Notes: generated from the letters alone by a model not told the origin. A stretch of DNA of 64,000 nt from Ricordea florida (GCA_949710005.1 OX453272.1:8119633-8183632); one strand, 5' to 3'. Shown: positions 32,841 through 43,600, numbered from the stretch's first letter. Program-made: numbers and translations.

Positions 32841-33475
32841 GAAGGGCACTCGGTAGAGCGCATACCTCTGCCCCGCCACATATTGTTGTCTTCAGAGTTT
32901 GGATCTACAAATAAGAGCTATTTGAAGAAAAGTATATCCGATTGAGGAGTAATATTGTTGTTTTTCCCACATATCGCTTCTTCGCCTTCGATAACTTGGA
33001 ATCAGATGAATGGCATCAAGTTTCACAACTGTTTTCTACCGTGGGAATCAAGAAAGCTGATTGGTCAACATTCGATTAGTAAACAAACCCAATTATCACT
33101 GAAATTTCTGTAAAACCTTAGAAAACTTTCTGATAAAATCGCTCAGCTTAAACACGACAAGAATTGCGGTGCGATATACAGTCTGGTAGGTTTTTTGCGG
33201 TCGTGGAACCAGCCATATAGCATACAATATATACAAAAGTTAGGCGTAAACTGGAATTCACGTTTGTTCGAAGCCGTATTATCAAGTGTAGCCCGAGTTT
33301 AATCCGGATAAATCCCAAATTTTAATCGATTGATCCTGGGTATATTTGCGACCTTTCTACCAAATTTGGTGCAAATCCGTTGATTAGTTTTTGCGTAAAA
33401 CGATTAACAGGCAGACAAACAAACAAACAAGCAGACAGGCATGAAAACATAACCTCCTTGGCAGAGGTAACAAAT
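32841..33475 (+). repeat. Unclassified interspersed repeat
   Basis: Begins GAAGGGCACTCGGTAGAGCG followed by ATACCTCTGCC. It ends after a CAGACAAACAAA-rich stretch with TAACCTCCTTGGCAGAGGTA, whose GGCAGAGGTA is the inverse of TACCTCTGCC. The GGTAGAGCGC word resembles a tRNA A-box context. Unit limits are approximate. Confidence 0.4.
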
Positions 33476-33747
33476 CCTCTTACCTGTAATCGTGAACTGT
33501 TAACTCCAACTCTAACCAAAGTAAGCAACGTCGCTGGAACGTTTCGATCGACAAGTAGTCGATCGTTGACGAGAGCAAACGAAAATGGATCGGGTAACAT
33601 TGAGATTAGCCTCGGCTATCGTCGATGTGGTAGAGTTTCGTAGAGTTTGGGATCGTACAAAACCGATAATCCGAAGTAAAACCGATAAATGTTCCGAACA
33701 CAATGCGAAGATTGGACCACTTACGGACTTACACACTCGATGACATA

Positions 33748-33776
33748 GTAGCTACTTCTCTTAGAGAAGTAGCTAC
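33748..33776. repeat. Perfect short hairpin
   Basis: GTAGCTACTTCTC TTA GAGAAGTAGCTAC: 13-bp perfect stem with a 3-nt loop. It could be a MITE end or a chance foldback. Confidence 0.6.
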
Positions 33777-34097
33777 AAAAAGGCCTCAGACCTTGTGTTT
33801 TTTTTTATATAATCTCTCCCAGCAACCAAGGGTTCTTCTTGAGCAACTCTAATGAGGGCGCACTGTTTAATTTTCGTGCAAAGCTGTCATTCAGCATAAA
33901 ATGGTGACGTCAGCGTAAGAGAAAGACGCAAAACAAAAAAGAGGAAAAGTTTAAAATATGACCTATGTCAAATTTTGTTTGGAATTAACACGATGTTCCT
34001 CATACGGAATACGGAGTTTTGAAGACAGTTCTTTACGTTTTGGCTTCTTTTTCTATTGCTTTGTCGTTGCCTCATTTCATGGAAATTTCCCTTGCAG

Positions 34098-34471
34098 AAC
34101 CTGAAGGGCCCGAGATAGACCTTGCGTTTGCTATTAGTGCGACATCAAGATTAGCTCAGAACAACTTCCAACTTATCAAGAAGACAGTGCAGGAAATGAT
34201 AGATATGTATGGCCTTGGCCGAGTGCGTTATGGTGTCATTGTATTCGGTTCTTCTGCTGTGATGCAAATTCCCTTTAGCCTTTCAATCGAGGATACCACA
34301 GAACTAAAAACTGCGATTGGGAGTCTTCCTTGGATTGGCGGAGCTCCTGCCCTGGATAAGGCATTAGAGAAAGCTGAATTGTTGTTTAAAGGTTCAAATC
34401 GCAAGCAGGCCAACAAGATTCTCATTGTTATACTGGACAGGAAATCGCCAAGTCAGATTAACAATATTAAG
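34098..34471 (+). CDS. D24 VWA domain, first half-exon
   Basis: 374 nt; acceptor TTCCCTTGCAG phase 1, donor att aag|gtgggt phase 0. Segments: PEIDLAFAISATSRLAQNNF, VRYGVIVFGSSAVMQIPF, GGAPALDKALEKAELLF, ILIVILDRKSPSQINNIK. The hydrophobic upstream stretch (LYVLASFSIALSLP) is intron polypyrimidine translation, not a signal peptide. Confidence 0.9.
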
Positions 34472-34591
34472 GTGGGTCTTCAAATATTTGTAGACTTCTG
34501 TCATATGTGGCTCTGTAGTAGGAAAGTTTATATAAATCGTTTTAGTTGGTTTTGATTTTTAGAGTTGATTCTTATTTCATATCCCTTTCAG

Positions 34592-34778
34592 GCCAAAGCG
34601 CGAATGTTAATGGCGCAAGGCGTCACAGTGATTCCAGTGATTGTTGGTAATGAAGTGAAAACAGAAGACGTTAAACCAACCACAGACAATGGAGACAGGA
34701 TTGTTGTCGTGGAGCCAACGGAAAATCCAAAGGACACCGCGAAAGCCATAACTAGCAAAGTTGACAAGGCAGTTAAAG
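34592..34778 (+). CDS. D24 VWA domain, second half-exon
   Basis: 187 nt; acceptor TATCCCTTTCAG phase 0, donor aaa g|gtagtg phase 1. AKARMLMAQG then VTVIPVIVGNEVKTEDVK and ITSKVDKAVKG. The intron inside D24 is only 120 bp. Sum 561 nt. Confidence 0.9.
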
Positions 34779-34868
34779 GTAGTGTCTCATGGTCGCTTTT
34801 AGCCGATAATTATTCTCCAAAATGTCCCTCAATAATTCACCAAGCTAATGGACGTTTTTCTGGCCGTG

Positions 34869-34980
34869 AAGAAACGACGACGGCTACGACTACGACAACC
34901 CCACAAAACAATAAGAGGGAGTTTAAGAAACGACGACGGCTGCGATTACTGCAACCCCACAAAACAATAATATCATTTGT
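34869..34980 (+). repeat. 56-bp tandem duplication
   Basis: AAGAAACGACGACGGCT starts at 34869 and again at 34925; both copies end CAACCCCACAAAACAATA. A few substitutions separate them. Confidence 0.85.
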
Positions 34981-35873
34981 TAAAAGAGTATAAATAATCG
35001 TGCTGCACGTGCAGCACGGATTTTAGCAAATTCACTAGCGGTCCTCTGCATAACGACGACGTGAAATCACCAAATTTGAGGTTTTGATGACAACATAAGC
35101 ATGTAACAGAGAATCTTTCATTCGCTATTTTCACTCTGAAACCGCTCGTACCAATTTATTTTTAGGATACTTCGTCCATTTTGTAGGACGTGAACGAGAC
35201 TAAATAATCGCGAAAGACTAATAGTAGAGCCAAGTTATATTCTGAAGTGACGTTCTCGTCTACCGTCGCCTTCGGAGATCTTAAACTCCCTAAGATCTTT
35301 TTTAATGGACTTGGGTTTTCCATTCGCGTTTTTTATCCATCCATACGGAACAGTTTTTCCTATTAAAACAACACCAACTGCGTGCGGCAAAAGCGTTCAA
35401 AATAAACTATTAGATCAGATAAGGGTGTGCGTCTACTCTTAAAGTCCGTTGCTCTTTGGCCTTACGCCTGTTGTGCATGCAATTTTGCGGTCGGGATGAT
35501 CGTATAGCTAAGAGTAATAGTGTAACCTTTGTAGAAACGGATCACTTGGATGTCTGAATGAAATACTATTGCCAATACTTCTGTTACTTTCAGAAGTGGT
35601 ATTTTCAAATATAAATATGTTCTATTACAGAATGTAAATTTTCTGTTTTCATCTATTTCTTTCATCAATATCGGACTATTCAGTTAAGTCAAGAATTTAT
35701 TTGGTTAGAATTTGGCCCTGACGTTACTGAAGAACTCAAACCCCTGATATAGCGAGACCACAAATCTGGTGGCCCCATGCGGTACTTGTTAGTTTTGTTG
35801 TCAATTTGAGCTTCATGAAGGTCGCTTGTGACTATATCTTGTTATCCCCAAAAAGCTTGAGAATGAACGTACT

Positions 35874-36180
35874 TAGTATAAATACTCAGGTGATTATACA
35901 AAATCGCGCGCTCTGATTGGTTCCCTATCTCGGATTATCAGCCGATAATCACCTCGACGAGCAAAATGGCTGCCAGTCGTTGACGCGCTTTGATGAAATA
36001 ATTTTTTTTTGTCTTGTAAAATGCTTTTCTTTTCTGTTTTGAAATAATCACCTGTTTATTTATACTAAAACAATTATTCGCCTCAGGCTCAGTGATTCTC
36101 GGTGAATATTCACCTCGACTTCGTCTCGGTGAATATTCACCGAGAATCGCTTCGCCTTCGGCGAATAATTGTTAATTAAC
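35874..36180 (+). mobile_element. MITE with internal foldback, copy A
   Basis: Nearly identical to 37423-37702: shares ATACTCAGGTGATTATACAA, CGCGCGCTCTGATTGGTT, GGATTATCAGCCGATAATCA and AATTATTCGCCTCAGGCTCA. Its right third folds back (ACAATTATTCGCC with GGCGAATAATTGT; GATTCTCGGTGAATATTCAC with its inverse). Ends GTTAATTAAC. Confidence 0.85.
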
Positions 36181-36249
36181 ACATGTATTATAATTTTATT
36201 ATATCGTCGATATTTACTTGAGTTTATAATTCCTGTTGCTTTAAAACAG

Positions 36250-36807
36250 AGCCACCAAGTGTGACCGAAGTAAACCTTGGGTTTGCTCTAAGCGCCACTT
36301 CTTTGGATGCGGACACAACGCTTGGACAAATAAAAGAAGTTACAAAATCCGTTATTGATAAATACAGTCCAGGAACGATTTATTACAGCGTGATTTCCTT
36401 CGGAGATCCTCCCAGTGTGGTGGTGGACTTTGAGAACGAACTAACAGAGGAAGGCCTTAAACAAGCAGTGGATCGAATGCCTAAAGAGGACGAGAAGGCT
36501 TCTCTCGATAAGGCTTTGGATGAAGCGAGGAAACTCTTTGAAGCTGCAGCAATTAAACGAGAAAACGCAGAGAACATTCTTGTGATAATGTTGGACAAGA
36601 AGTCAGATAGCAAAATAGACGATGTTCAAATCTCATCTGGACTTTTGAAGGAACATGGCGTCAAGATCATTTCGGTTGGTATCGGCAGTGAGGTTGACCC
36701 AGATGAAGTAGAAGCTGCAACTGGAAACAAAAACAATGTGATTCTTGCAAATACAACGGATGAACCTGGTTCACTTGGTGAGGAGGTTGTCAGTAAAGCC
36801 AGTAAAG
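36250..36807 (+). CDS. D25 VWA domain exon
   Basis: 558 nt; acceptor TTTAAAACAG, donor aaa g|gtaagg. Segments: TEVNLGFALSATSLDADTTL, IYYSVISFGDPPSVVVDF, EKASLDKALDEARKLF, ILVIMLDKKSD, VKIISVGIGSEVDPDEVE, EVVSKASKG. The conserved strand-1 Asp (x-D-L) is Asn here, as in D31. Confidence 0.92.
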
Positions 36808-36913
36808 GTAAGGCAAACGTTATGTTTCAATACCGCTGAGCAGAGACTAGGTATAGAGAAACAAGAAATAATAACGAGAGTGCCAAAAAAATAAAAATGT
36901 AAAAAGCGCAGTT

Positions 36914-37054
36914 TAGTAGTGCTTTATTTATTATCTAATCCAGTTTTTATAGTAGTACTTTATTTATTATCTAATCCAGTTTTTATAGTAGTGCTTTATT
37001 TATTATCTAATCCAGTTTTTATAGTAGTACTTTATGTATTATCTAATCTAGTTT
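36914..37054 (+). repeat. 36-bp minisatellite, ~3.9 copies
   Basis: TAGTAGTRCTTTATTTATTA followed by TCTAATCCAGTTTTTA repeated with a period of 36. It reads as a spurious LYLLSNPVFIVV repeat peptide. Confidence 0.9.
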
Positions 37055-37301
37055 GGCACTGTTTGTTGAATTTGATCCGTCGTGATTTGCGTTCTTCAAA
37101 ACCTTGAAGGTAAGAAGATCTTTCGTGAACCAGATGGCTTTTTATGACGATCACCTGTCTTAAAAGTAATCATTATTTTGGCCCTTGCTCTTTGGTTTCA
37201 ACATCTTTGCCTTCAAATGATTTCTCACACGCAGTCAACCTCTCGAAGCCAACCTCCTTTTCTATATCGGACATTCAAATATAAGTCCCCTTATCTTATA
37301 C

Positions 37302-37412
37302 AACAATGTCAATGTCATGGGTTCGAATCCCGTTCAAGCCTGAGTTTTTTTTTCAGGCTTCAAATTCACAGCTGCTTTTTTTGTGTACATAACTGCGATG
37401 ATCAATTAATGT
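37302..37412 (+). mobile_element. SINE-like family C, 3' fragment
   Basis: B-box-like GGGTTCGAATCCCGTTCAAG, then CCTGAGTTTTTTTTCAGGCT, AGCTGCTT and ACATAACTGCGATGATCAA. Aligns with 42797-42962 (minus) and 43461. Confidence 0.65.
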
Positions 37413-37422
37413 TATTACATAT

Positions 37423-37702
37423 TAGTACAAATACTCAGGTGATTATACAAAATCGCGCGCTCTGATTGGTTCGCTATCTCGGATTATCAGCCGATAATCA
37501 CCTCGACGAACAAAATGACTGCCAGTCGTTCGCGCGCTTTTGATGAAATAAAACTTTTTCGTGTTGTAAAATGCTTTTCTTTTCCTTTTTGAAATAATCA
37601 CCTGTGTATTTATACTAAAACAATTATTCGCCTCAGGCTCAGTGATTCTCGGTGAATATTCACCAAGAATCACTTCGCCTTCGGCGGATAATTGTTAATT
37701 AA
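37423..37702 (+). mobile_element. MITE with internal foldback, copy B
   Basis: Same order and sequence blocks as copy A (35874), about 90% alike by eye. It lacks the second inner CGACTTCGTCTCGGTGAATA segment, so its foldback is shorter. Confidence 0.85.
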
Positions 37703-37902
37703 TCCCGCAGTTCAAATATATGGTCTTTCATATATTCATTTGCATCAATGTCATTTCACTTTGGCTGGGTATTTTAGACGGACATGTCTCCCAAAGATGG
37801 ACACCTAATGTCCATGCCGTGCGTGAAATTGCACTCCTTTCAGTCAAACCAAGTTATCACTTGGGAATCTAAGATGGCGGTCAGTTGATGTTCATCCTAA
37901 GA

Positions 37903-38155
37903 AATTGGGATAATCAAACGAGTTGATTAAGTAAGTTATACCACCGTAAGGTAAAAGGGAAGTGCTGACGTTTTGAGCGTTAGCCCTTCGTCGGCGTTAG
38001 CCATTCGCTCCGACTAAGGGCTAACGCTCGAAACGTCAACACCTCTCATTTACCTTACGGTGGTATAACTTACTTAATCAACTCGTTTGATTTACCCAAT
38101 TTCTTGTGTTTCAATTTCCCATCGACGCAGCACCAGTTGCTTTAGAAACCATCCA
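37903..38155. repeat. Penelope-like tail family, head-to-head palindrome
   Basis: Left arm 37903-37994 and right arm 38010-38101 are near-perfect inverse copies (ACTTACTTAATCAACTCGTT, CCTTACGGTGGTATAACTTA, GGGCTAACGCTC). The right copy then continues with the CGACGCAGCACCAGTTGC end. Only about 15 bp separate the arms. Confidence 0.75.
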
Positions 38156-38234
38156 CACAATACTTGATGTTCATCCCAGTCGTGCTTAAAATCGTAATAT
38201 TACTGAGTGATATGGTATTCACATTATCTTTCAG

Positions 38235-38789
38235 ATACACGAGAAATTCCATCACTTGATCTTGCGATTGCACTGAGCGCTGCTGCTGTAGATTCAGAAG
38301 GAATCTTTGGGAAAATGCAAGTTGCAGTGGAAACGATCATTAAGAAATACGGAACAGACCAAATCCGGTACGCTTTGATGACATTCGGCTCACAGCCTAC
38401 CACTATCGTCAACTTCGGTGACAATGTTAACCAAGACGATCTGAGGCAAGCCGTGCAGCAGCTCAAACGCCCATCCGGGGATCCAGATTTGAAGAAAGCG
38501 TTGGAAGAGGCGCGGAGGATGTTTAACAGTGCTCCAGAAAGGCCTGGAGCGAAACGAGTTGTGGTAGTCCTAATAGACAAGAAGTCAACCAATAACCCAG
38601 ACGAGTTGAAGAAAGTTGCCAAAGAATTGACTGATACTAAGGTCAAGATCGTGCCGGCAGCTATTGTCCCCGAGGCTGATCCAGAGGAACTGGAAATCAT
38701 AGTCATCAACAAGCAAATAATAGCAGTTTGCCCTGTACCGGAACCACCCGAGACTTGGATGGGAAAAATCATGGATAAGACATTAACAG
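38235..38789 (+). CDS. D26 VWA domain exon
   Basis: 555 nt; acceptor TATCTTTCAG, donor aca g|gtgaga. Segments: PSLDLAIALSAAAVDSEGIF, IRYALMTFGSQPTTIVNF, SGDPDLKKALEEARRMF, VVVVLIDKKST, VKIVPAAIVPEADPEELE, KIMDKTLTG. The conserved G of AIG is Val-Pro here, and the late loop (IIAVCPVPEPPET) is proline-rich with a Cys. Confidence 0.91.
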
Positions 38790-38922
38790 GTGAGACAAAA
38801 CGTTACACGGGGTATACCTCAGCCACGAAACACAACATACACCAACTCAGTAACATTGGCACATTGTATTTTGTGTAATCTGATTGGCTCACCATCTCGG
38901 AATATTTAACAATTAGACCCGT

Positions 38923-39009
38923 AGCCCGCAAGGGCTAGTGGTCAATAGCCCATAAGGCGCAGCAGAATGTGCTATTGACCCGTGGCCCTTGAGGGCGAAG
39001 GGTCTAATG
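38923..39009. repeat. Foldback element
   Basis: ATTAGACCC ... GGGTCTAAT ends, with inner GGTCAATAGC / GCTATTGACC and GCCC..AGGGC pairs, forming an ~85 bp hairpin. Confidence 0.7.
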
Positions 39010-39012
39010 GTT

Positions 39013-39202
39013 TTATTATCACCCAACTAGTCAGACAGAAAAGGCAGTAATAAAATTAGCAAATGCCAGTTGAAGCAGTATTTATTTGGGAATAAAACGA
39101 AAGAAAGCGTCACGAATTTCGCTACTCGAGGACTAGTAATAGTCCTCCACTAGCCAATCAGATTGCAGCATTTGCATTAGTCCACTAGTTGGGTGATACT
39201 AA
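39013..39202. mobile_element. TIR MITE (~190 bp)
   Basis: Ends TATTATCACCCAACTAGT and, inverted, TTAGTATCACCCAACTAGTG; inner AAATTAGCAAATGC / GCATTTGCATTA also pair. No coding frame. Confidence 0.7.
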
Positions 39203-39861
39203 TCAGTAGCATCCCCCTCTTGCTAGTTGAATAGTGCCGGGAATTCTGGGAAAGCCTTGTGTGAGTAAGTTTCGCTAATGTGTAACGGCCTGTTTTTGAA
39301 ATTAAATCTCACGTTAATGCGCCTGATGTTGCTTCATTGTTTTATACCGAAACAATTATTCTCTTCAATCGCAGTGAATAGTGGTATTAGAAATATGCTG
39401 CCACTATTCGCCTCGATTTCAGAGAGTAATTGTTAGATAGATAATCGGTACAATCTTCTTTCACTACGTTGCTTGTTTGATTATCGCTTAGTGAGAACTT
39501 CATTGTATCATACTGATGGCAATGTGAACACTGATAAAATATTAATACCGGTACAATGTAAGTGCATGTAGGTGACACAATGTAAGTGTGTTTGTGCGGG
39601 CGTAATGTGAGTGTATTGTATATGGGAGGGGAGGGGGTAATGTTGTAATCCATGTAACTATATAAGTATGGTATTGTTGCAATAAAATCTACTTTTCGTG
39701 TAAAAAAACAAATGTCCACTCATTGTGTCTTGCTTTGATTTAGGAAGTGTAAAGATAATCATGCAAGACACATGAGCCTAAATGCTACAATTTACTTGCT
39801 GCTTTTCAGAAGAGTCGTCGTTACTAATTTGTTGCAACAAATCATCTTTCTGGTTTTGCAG

Positions 39862-40416
39862 AATTTCCACCAGTTCCTAAAATCGATCTAGGATTCGCTG
39901 TCAGCACTGGCTCTGCAGATGCAACTGAAAACCTTAAACAGATCAAGGAGACAATCAAGACTGTTATTGATCGTTATGGCAAGAGTGACATTCGGTATAG
40001 TGTGATCGTGTTCGGCAATACTCCTTCCATAAAAGTACGCTTTTCTGATAGCGACGTTTACGCCACGGAAGTATTGAAGACCTTTATTGACTCGTTTCCT
40101 CGAAGCCCTGGAGCTGCATTGGACAACGCCCTGGAGGAAGCCAAAAAATTGTTCCAAGAAACAGCGCGGCCTGACGCTAAAAAGGTGTTGGTTGTAATCA
40201 TGGATCGTGCGCAAACGAGCCAGCAAGAGAAGGCGAGAAAGAAAGCAGACGAACTGGACGGATCTGGGGTGAAGGTTGTTCCAGTGGGGCTCGGAGAAAA
40301 AGCAAATCTTGCCGAGCTTGTAGAGATCACAGCTAACAAGGACAATCTTCTTGAGATGGAGAAAGGCGAGAGTCCAGAGAAGTCTGCTGAGAAAATCATG
40401 AAAAAAGTTCTTGAAG
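39862..40416 (+). CDS. D27 VWA domain exon
   Basis: 555 nt; acceptor TGGTTTTGCAG, donor gaa g|gtaatc. Segments: PKIDLGFAVSTGSADATENL, IRYSVIVFGNTPSIKVRF, SPGAALDNALEEAKKLF, VLVVIMDRAQT, VKVVPVGLGEKANLAELV, KIMKKVLEG. MIDAS start is VSTGS, which keeps both later hydroxyl positions but not the Asp. Confidence 0.92.
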
Positions 40417-40924
40417 GTAATCTTCAAATACTCTGGCGTTTGAATCATGTTTCCCACCAGAAAAGAAACTTAACTGTGGCGAGATTTCGAAATTTTATAA
40501 TGCGATTTTCGGAGAAATATGAGAATTGTATTTTTCTGTTGCGCAGTTTGGGTGATATCAGTTCTTGTTTTCCTTATAGTTATGGCCGAAACAAAATATT
40601 TAATGTTTGTTTTGCAGCACGGAATAGAGTATTACAAGATATTAAATGAATAGCGTTTCGCAGTGCCACATCCACTAGGTGGTTGCTTGTCTACTGTTTC
40701 CTGATAGAATTGGAATTTGGAAGTGTTTGTTTTTACGGAAGGAAGAAATCCGGAGAACCCGGAGAAGAACCCTCCGAACAAGAAAAGAACCATAAAGAAA
40801 ATCATTGTGAATTTTTCACTTGCGCATGTATCTTTTTGAATTGTATATTACTTCTCTTCTGATGAACAAATATCTTGTCTTGGTCATTATCATAAGTTTG
40901 TGGTATTTTAACTCTTTTTACCAG
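40417..40924 (+). other. Intron D27-D28
   Basis: 508 bp. A short ATCCGGAGAACCCGGAGAAG segment at 40733-40800 resembles the reverse of the SINE-like family A body; otherwise nothing. Confidence 0.5.
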
Positions 40925-41482
40925 ATGTGGATAAGACTCCAGAGATGGATCTTGCTTTTGCGCTAAGTGCAAGAGGATTGAGTTCGGACAACAATTTTTT
41001 GAAAATGAAGTCCGTTATCAATGAAATCCTAAAATATTATGGCATAACTTCGGTTCGTTACAGCATCATTACATTTGGCAAAGAACCAGAGCTTGCGTTG
41101 GACTTTAAAGGTTTAACGGAATTAGAGGATTTGAGGAAGTTTTTGACCTATACCTCAAAGAACGCAGACGGCGCTGATTTAAAGAAAGCTCTAAATTTAG
41201 CTGGAGAGCGTTTTAAAGAGGCGGCAAGAAGTCGACCAGATGCCAAACAAGTGCTGGTGGTAGTCATGGACAAAATGTCGGACAGTGATGAGGATGAAGT
41301 GGCTGTGGCAGCCGAGTCGCTTGAAGAGGATGGTGTTACGGTCATCGCTGTTGCGTTTGGAAAAGAAAGCGACCCACAAGAAATGACAAAGGTAGCATCT
41401 GATGAGAATAAGGTTGTCAACACAAACGACACTGATTCACCCGATGACATCGCAGCAGAAGTCATGAACAAAGCTAAGAATG
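40925..41482 (+). CDS. D28 VWA domain exon
   Basis: 558 nt; acceptor TCTTTTTACCAG, donor aat g|gtagga. Segments: PEMDLAFALSARGLSSDNNF, VRYSIITFGKEPELALDF, DGADLKKALNLAGERF, VLVVVMDKMSD, VTVIAVAFGKESDPQEMT, EVMNKAKNG. The middle loop is altered (YTSKNADG in place of MPRxxG). Confidence 0.92.
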
Positions 41483-42194
41483 GTAGGAAATTTGTTAAGC
41501 AAAAGCTTATATTACCTTATGTTAATTGAAAGCACTTTACATTTGAGTTTGCGTACAATTCAATGTTGGCCACAGTGTTTGTATGTACGACCGTGCACGT
41601 TTTACAATACGTATGAACTCCCCAATGGTTTTGGCGAAAGGACCAGAGACGCTGTTCGAAGGGAAGGTATTGGAAAAGAATTCTGAAAGAAATTAATAAA
41701 CTCATTCCCCCAGTTACAACAAAACCCTGCGTCTGAAATATCTACGATATCTACCTAGTGGAGTGTAGAGTTGGATAAAGAGTGTTAAATGTTTGGGTAC
41801 GTTTAAGGTGCGTTATCTTAAGGACCGCTTAATTTCCCCTAGCTAGTGTCTCGTCTACAGGCAGAATCGTTAATGGATACTGGATTCGTGAAGAAATTTG
41901 CCGGTACGAGTGATAGTAGGAAAACGTATTAACTTGAACATGACAGCGACTATTTACTAGATTTACATTCGAGCAAAATCATGAGCTACTCTGGTCAGAT
42001 TGAAAAAGACCAGCGCTTTTGTCAGGTGGTGTAATGCTGCACTGATATGTAAAATGCTTTCCCGTTTTCTTTAGTCAGGACCACCAGCAATTTTTCTTAA
42101 CAAGTAAAACGTCTATGAAACGCGAGTTAGTACTGATGCTTTATGGATCCTGTGAATCCCATTTTTAATTTTTTTTTTTGCTTTTTCTATGAAG
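41483..42194 (+). other. Intron D28-D29
   Basis: 712 bp; nothing recognised. Confidence 0.6.
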
Positions 42195-42752
42195 ATACCG
42201 TGGTGATTCCTAACCTGGATCTTGGATTCGCCATCAGTGCCGCAGACATTGATGCTGAAGTAACATTCAAGAAAATGACGGAGGCAGTTAAAAGCATCGT
42301 GGATACCTACGGCTTGGCCAGTATTCGATATGGCGTCATGATCTTTGGTGCCGGACCGACTGCAAATATCAGGTTCTCCCAGTCATTCCCTGATAAAGAT
42401 GGTTTACTAGCACTCCTTGATTTGTATCCCCTACCCCGCGGTAAACCAAACCTGCAAAAGGCCTTGGAAGAGGCGAAGAATTTGTTTGCAGTCGCACCAT
42501 CCCGACCCGATACCAAAAAAGTGCTCGTGGTGCTTATGGATAGTAAGTCTGTCAGCGATCCGGCAGAGGTTAAAACGGCAGCTCAGGCTTTGGAAGACGA
42601 CGATATACAAGTTGTACCTGTAGCAGTTGGTGCCAACACTGACGACGAAGAAATTGAAAGCATCACAAACAACAGAGAAAACGTCATAGACGTGGACAAG
42701 AATGATGATCCAACTACCGTTGGGAAAGAAATCATGAAGAAAGTGGAACAAC
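42195..42752 (+). CDS. D29 VWA domain exon
   Basis: 558 nt; acceptor TTTTTCTATGAAG, donor caa c|gtgagt. Segments: PNLDLGFAISAADIDAEVTF, IRYGVMIFGAGPTANIRF, RGKPNLQKALEEAKNLF, VLVVLMDSKSV, IQVVPVAVGANTDDEEIE, EIMKKVEQ. The exon ends with C, giving an Arg junction codon. An Asp appears one turn later (AADID), not at the MIDAS position. Confidence 0.91.
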
Positions 42753-42796
42753 GTGAGTGCATGCATTTGTTTAAGGATTAATTTTCTTATGTGAAC

Positions 42797-42962
42797 AACA
42801 GCTGACATTATCATTAATCGAAAGATCCTCGCAGTTATGTATGGAACTTAAGCAGTTGCAAAGATAAGACCTGAACAAAATGCAGGCTTGAACGTGGTAC
42901 AAACCCATGACCTTGCGATACAGGTGCCATGCTCTAACCAACTGAGCTATCAAGCCAACTGG
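42797..42962 (-). mobile_element. tRNA-derived SINE-like repeat, family C
   Basis: On the minus strand: ATAGCTCAGTTGGTTAGAGC (A box), GGTTTGTACC at the B-box position (degenerate), then TTCAAGCCTG, CTTTGCAACTGCTTAAGTT and CATAACTGCGAGGATCTTTC. Two 3' fragments lie at 37302 and 43461. Confidence 0.7.
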
Positions 42963-43342
42963 GAGATGGTCATCTTTAAGTTAGTGTTCGAGAATTCCTT
43001 CAACTGAACACTCTAAGGACTGTATCTTTCTCTGTTACCTTTAATTCTCAAACTTAACGATCATTTCTCACATTAACATGAACTCTGGCCTCCTTTCTGC
43101 CTCCTTTCTTTTACAGCTATTGAAAATTCTATGTCATTTTTGTCCCCTACCTATATTTCCAGTGTCCCATTACTGTACCTTGCACTTGGTAACAATGCGT
43201 TTCACGTGTAGAACATTTGTGATGTACGTGTAAAAATTTGTGACAAGGAAATCGCATCCGCATGCTGCTACGCGTTGCGTTACGCGGCGATGTTTCCGAC
43301 AGTTAGTAAAATGCCCGTAGAGTGTGAAGAAATGAACGTGAA

Positions 43343-43600
43343 TTTATGAAAATTTCATGTTTGTGAACTGCAGAAGAAAACGGAGATTCTTAATACGTGA
43401 AAGATCGTCGCAGGTACGTGAGCAACGTACGCTGATGCAAACAGAAGACCTGAAAAAAATCGAATCCCGTTCAAGCCTGAATTTTTTTCAAGTCTTACCT
43501 TTGCAACTGCTTAAGTTGCTCACATCACTGCTAGGATCTTTCACTTATTGAAAATCTCTCCTCTGCAGTTCACATAGATGAAATTTTCATATATTCATAT
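43343..43600. repeat. Foldback enclosing a SINE-like C fragment
   Basis: Arms ATGAAAATTTCATG..GTGAACTGCAGA (43346) and GCAGTTCACATAGATGAAAT (43565) pair, as do GTGAAAGATC and GATCTTTCAC. Between them, 43461-43540 matches family C (CGTTCAAGCCTGAATTTTTT, TTTGCAACTGCTTAAGTTGC). Confidence 0.65.

Larger units (their letters stand above)
31347..34097 (+). other. Intron D23-D24, longest in the window
   Basis: 2,751 bp. Holds a MITE-like region (31379-31668), a LINE 3' fragment (31708-32112) with its tail, a Penelope-like tail (32458-32605), an interspersed repeat (32841-33475) and a short hairpin (33748-33776). Confidence 0.7.
34779..36249 (+). other. Intron D24-D25
   Basis: 1,471 bp. A 56-bp tandem duplication (34869-34980) and a MITE (35874-36180) ending 70 bp before the D25 exon. 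34985-35870 shows nothing recognisable. Confidence 0.65.
36808..38234 (+). other. Intron D25-D26
   Basis: 1,427 bp. In order: 36-bp minisatellite (36914-37054), SINE-like C fragment (37302-37412), MITE copy B (37423-37702), Penelope-like palindrome (37903-38155). Between 37703 and 37902 nothing recognised. Confidence 0.7.
38876..39440 (+). mobile_element. MITE of the CTGATTGG family, interrupted by nested elements
   Basis: Left end TAATCTGATTGGCTCACCAT matches 52680. The right part (ACCGAAACAATTATTCTCTT ... GAGAGTAATTGTTAG) resembles the right end of the 35874 family. Between them lie a foldback (38923-39009) and a TIR MITE (39013-39202), so the outer element appears split by insertions. Confidence 0.5.
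38790..39861 (+). other. Intron D26-D27
   Basis: 1,072 bp. A composite of nested elements (38876-39440). 39441-39861 shows nothing beyond a GGGAGGGGAGGGGG tract at about 39626. Confidence 0.65.

Noticed and set aside
34019..34097. Signal-peptide-like LKTVLYVLASFSIALSLP before D24
   Set aside because: It begins with TTG, not ATG, lies in the polypyrimidine tract before a good acceptor, and follows D23 in the array.
36919..37107. Repeat protein LYLLSNPVFIVV
   Set aside because: Translation of a 36-bp minisatellite in an intron.
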